Assembly (NCBI GenBank): GCA_002773185.1
Contig: PFBU01000055.1
Coordinates: forward strand, 3,882-9,249
Reading direction: 5' to 3'
DNA length: 5,368 bases
From: Candidatus Magasanikbacteria bacterium CG10_big_fil_rev_8_21_14_0_10_36_16
GTDB taxonomy: Bacteria; Patescibacteriota; Patescibacteriia; Magasanikbacterales; UBA922
This document shows, piece by piece, positions 5,007-5,368 of this stretch. The notes under the pieces were generated by a model that worked only from the letters and a program-made list of their open reading frames with translations, was not told where the DNA came from and searched no databases. Position numbers and translations under genes: made by a program. Positions within the stretch are counted from its first letter, which is position 1. Each line of letters starts with the position of its first letter.

Positions 5007-5033
5007 GAGATAAGTGGAGATAAAATTGAGATA
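5007..5033 (-). promoter_or_regulatory. Triple TATCTC phased motif, copy 2
   Basis: On the minus strand TATCTC occurs at 5033-5028, 5022-5017 and 5012-5007, with steps of 11 and 10 bases and spacers AATTT and CACT. This is the same architecture as 16-42. It ends 47 bases upstream of the dehydrogenase -10 hexamer, a plausible activator distance. The binding factor is unknown. Confidence 0.5.
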
Positions 5034-5054
5034 ATTTAAAATTTGATCATTTTA

Positions 5055-5100
5055 TAATTGTTTTAAAATTCAAAATTGCTAAATTGAAAATTATGATTAT
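5055..5100. repeat. Partial copy of the A+T-rich repeat seen at 2074-2159
   Basis: AATTGAAAATT (5082-5092) is identical to 2149-2159, and the context CTAAATTGAAAATT followed by an ATTAT tail resembles GTAAATTGAAAATT with ATTAT. AATTGTTTTAAAATT (5057-5071) resembles AATTATTTGAAAATT (2123-2137). Only the right half of the palindrome is evident. Low complexity makes this uncertain. Confidence 0.35.
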
Positions 5101-5110
5101 TTTTGTAAAT

Positions 5111-5146
5111 AAAAACAGCCACTTTGATCTGTACCCCAAAAAGTGG
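5111..5146 (-). terminator. Terminator-like hairpin spanning the IS boundary
   Basis: On the minus strand CCACTTT (5146-5140) pairs with AAAGTGG (5125-5119) around a 14-base loop, then CTG and five T's (5115-5111). It could end the transposase transcript. One arm lies in the IS terminal repeat and most of the other in flanking DNA. Confidence 0.45.
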
Positions 5147-5368
5147 ACACGAATAAAAAACTCTACTTCCGTGAAAATATGAGATGATTCCTGTACTCCA
5201 CAGGAGTCATTTTTTTTAAATCCCATTGTTGTCGTTCGTTGTTGTAATAATTAATATATTGGTCAATCATTTCTTTTAATTCTTCAAAGGATTTGCAGTC
5301 TGTATAATCTACATCGTCTTTGAGATGTCCAAAGAAAGATTCGGTTGGTGCGTTGTCTATACAGTTTC
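5125..5368 (-). mobile_element. IS3-family insertion sequence, right end, continues beyond the window
   Basis: The terminus begins TGATCTGTACCCC and continues to AGTGGACACG (5143-5151 region). It starts with the TG expected of IS3-family ends and resembles the E. coli IS3 terminus, which also begins TGATC and contains GGACAC. It lies 38 bases beyond the stop of an IS3-type transposase, the normal layout. The left end, orfA and any frameshift site are outside the window. A boundary at 5130 (TGTACCCC) is an alternative. Confidence 0.8.
5163..5368 (-). CDS. IS3-family transposase (OrfB), C-terminal 67 residues, 5' part outside window
   Basis: This is the end of a DDE integrase-type transposase that cuts and joins IS ends. 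The reading frame from the window edge gives NCIDNAPTESFFGHLK, the signature around the third catalytic residue. The glutamate of ESFF is the DDE Glu, and the conserved lysine is seven residues later. The IS3/IS150-type tail follows, with IDQYINYYNNERQQ and the LKKMTPVEYR motif, ending at TAG. No frameshift or stop disrupts the visible part, so the element may be intact. The first two bases at the edge complete a preceding codon, probably glycine. A run of eight A's and a small hairpin near the end appear to be ordinary coding sequence. Confidence 0.92.
   Translation of the reverse strand, partial: NCIDNAPTESFFGHLKDDVDYTDCKSFEELKEMIDQYINYYNNERQQWDLKKMTPVEYRNHLIFSRK

Noticed and set aside
5196..5217. 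Programmed frameshift at the run of eight A's followed by a small hairpin in the transposase
   Set aside because: The IS3-family frameshift lies between orfA and orfB, far upstream. Here the frame stays conserved through LKKMTPVEYR to the stop.

Overview
This A+T-rich bacterial window looks like chromosomal sequence from a small, streamlined genome. It holds four complete protein genes, three tRNA genes and the end of an insertion sequence. None of the four complete genes has a recognisable Shine-Dalgarno sequence, the tRNAs lack an encoded CCA tail, and all five visible stops are TAA or TAG. With the gene content this suggests a member of Patescibacteria (the Candidate Phyla Radiation). That placement is inference from style; no rRNA or other phylogenetic marker is present.

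Layout, left to right. Positions 1-111 are a gene leader with a phased triple TATCTC motif and an 18-bp palindrome. They precede a plus-strand RsuA/RluB-type rRNA pseudouridine synthase (112-858). Next, from its own extended -10 promoter, is an AI-2E/PerM-type membrane transporter (945-2012), closed by a strong terminator (2035-2065). Positions 2066-2316 have no gene. They hold a nested A+T-rich inverted repeat (2074-2159) and a 108-bp MITE-like hairpin element flanked by TATAA (2169-2276).

Everything from 2317 to the right edge is on the minus strand, in independent units. A tRNA-His/tRNA-Leu operon (2350-2536) has a perfect consensus sigma-70 promoter and its own terminator. A stand-alone slipin (SPFH/band 7) gene (2800-3537) and tRNA-Arg(UCU) (3719-3790) each have a promoter and a terminator. 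A D-2-hydroxyacid dehydrogenase (3927-4922) ends in a hairpin made of nine phased 7-base units (3850-3912). Its poly-T run on the minus strand lies one base from the tRNA-Arg -35 box. Upstream of the dehydrogenase the triple TATCTC motif recurs with identical 5/4 spacing. The right edge (5125-5368) is the transposase 3' end and right terminus of an IS3-family element.

The proteins do not form one pathway: they cover rRNA modification, membrane transport, membrane scaffolding and redox metabolism. I see no defence, secretion or biosynthetic system. The interest lies in the non-coding DNA: the repeated TATCTC module, the heptad hairpin, the MITE-like element, and a terminator-like hairpin that spans the IS boundary.
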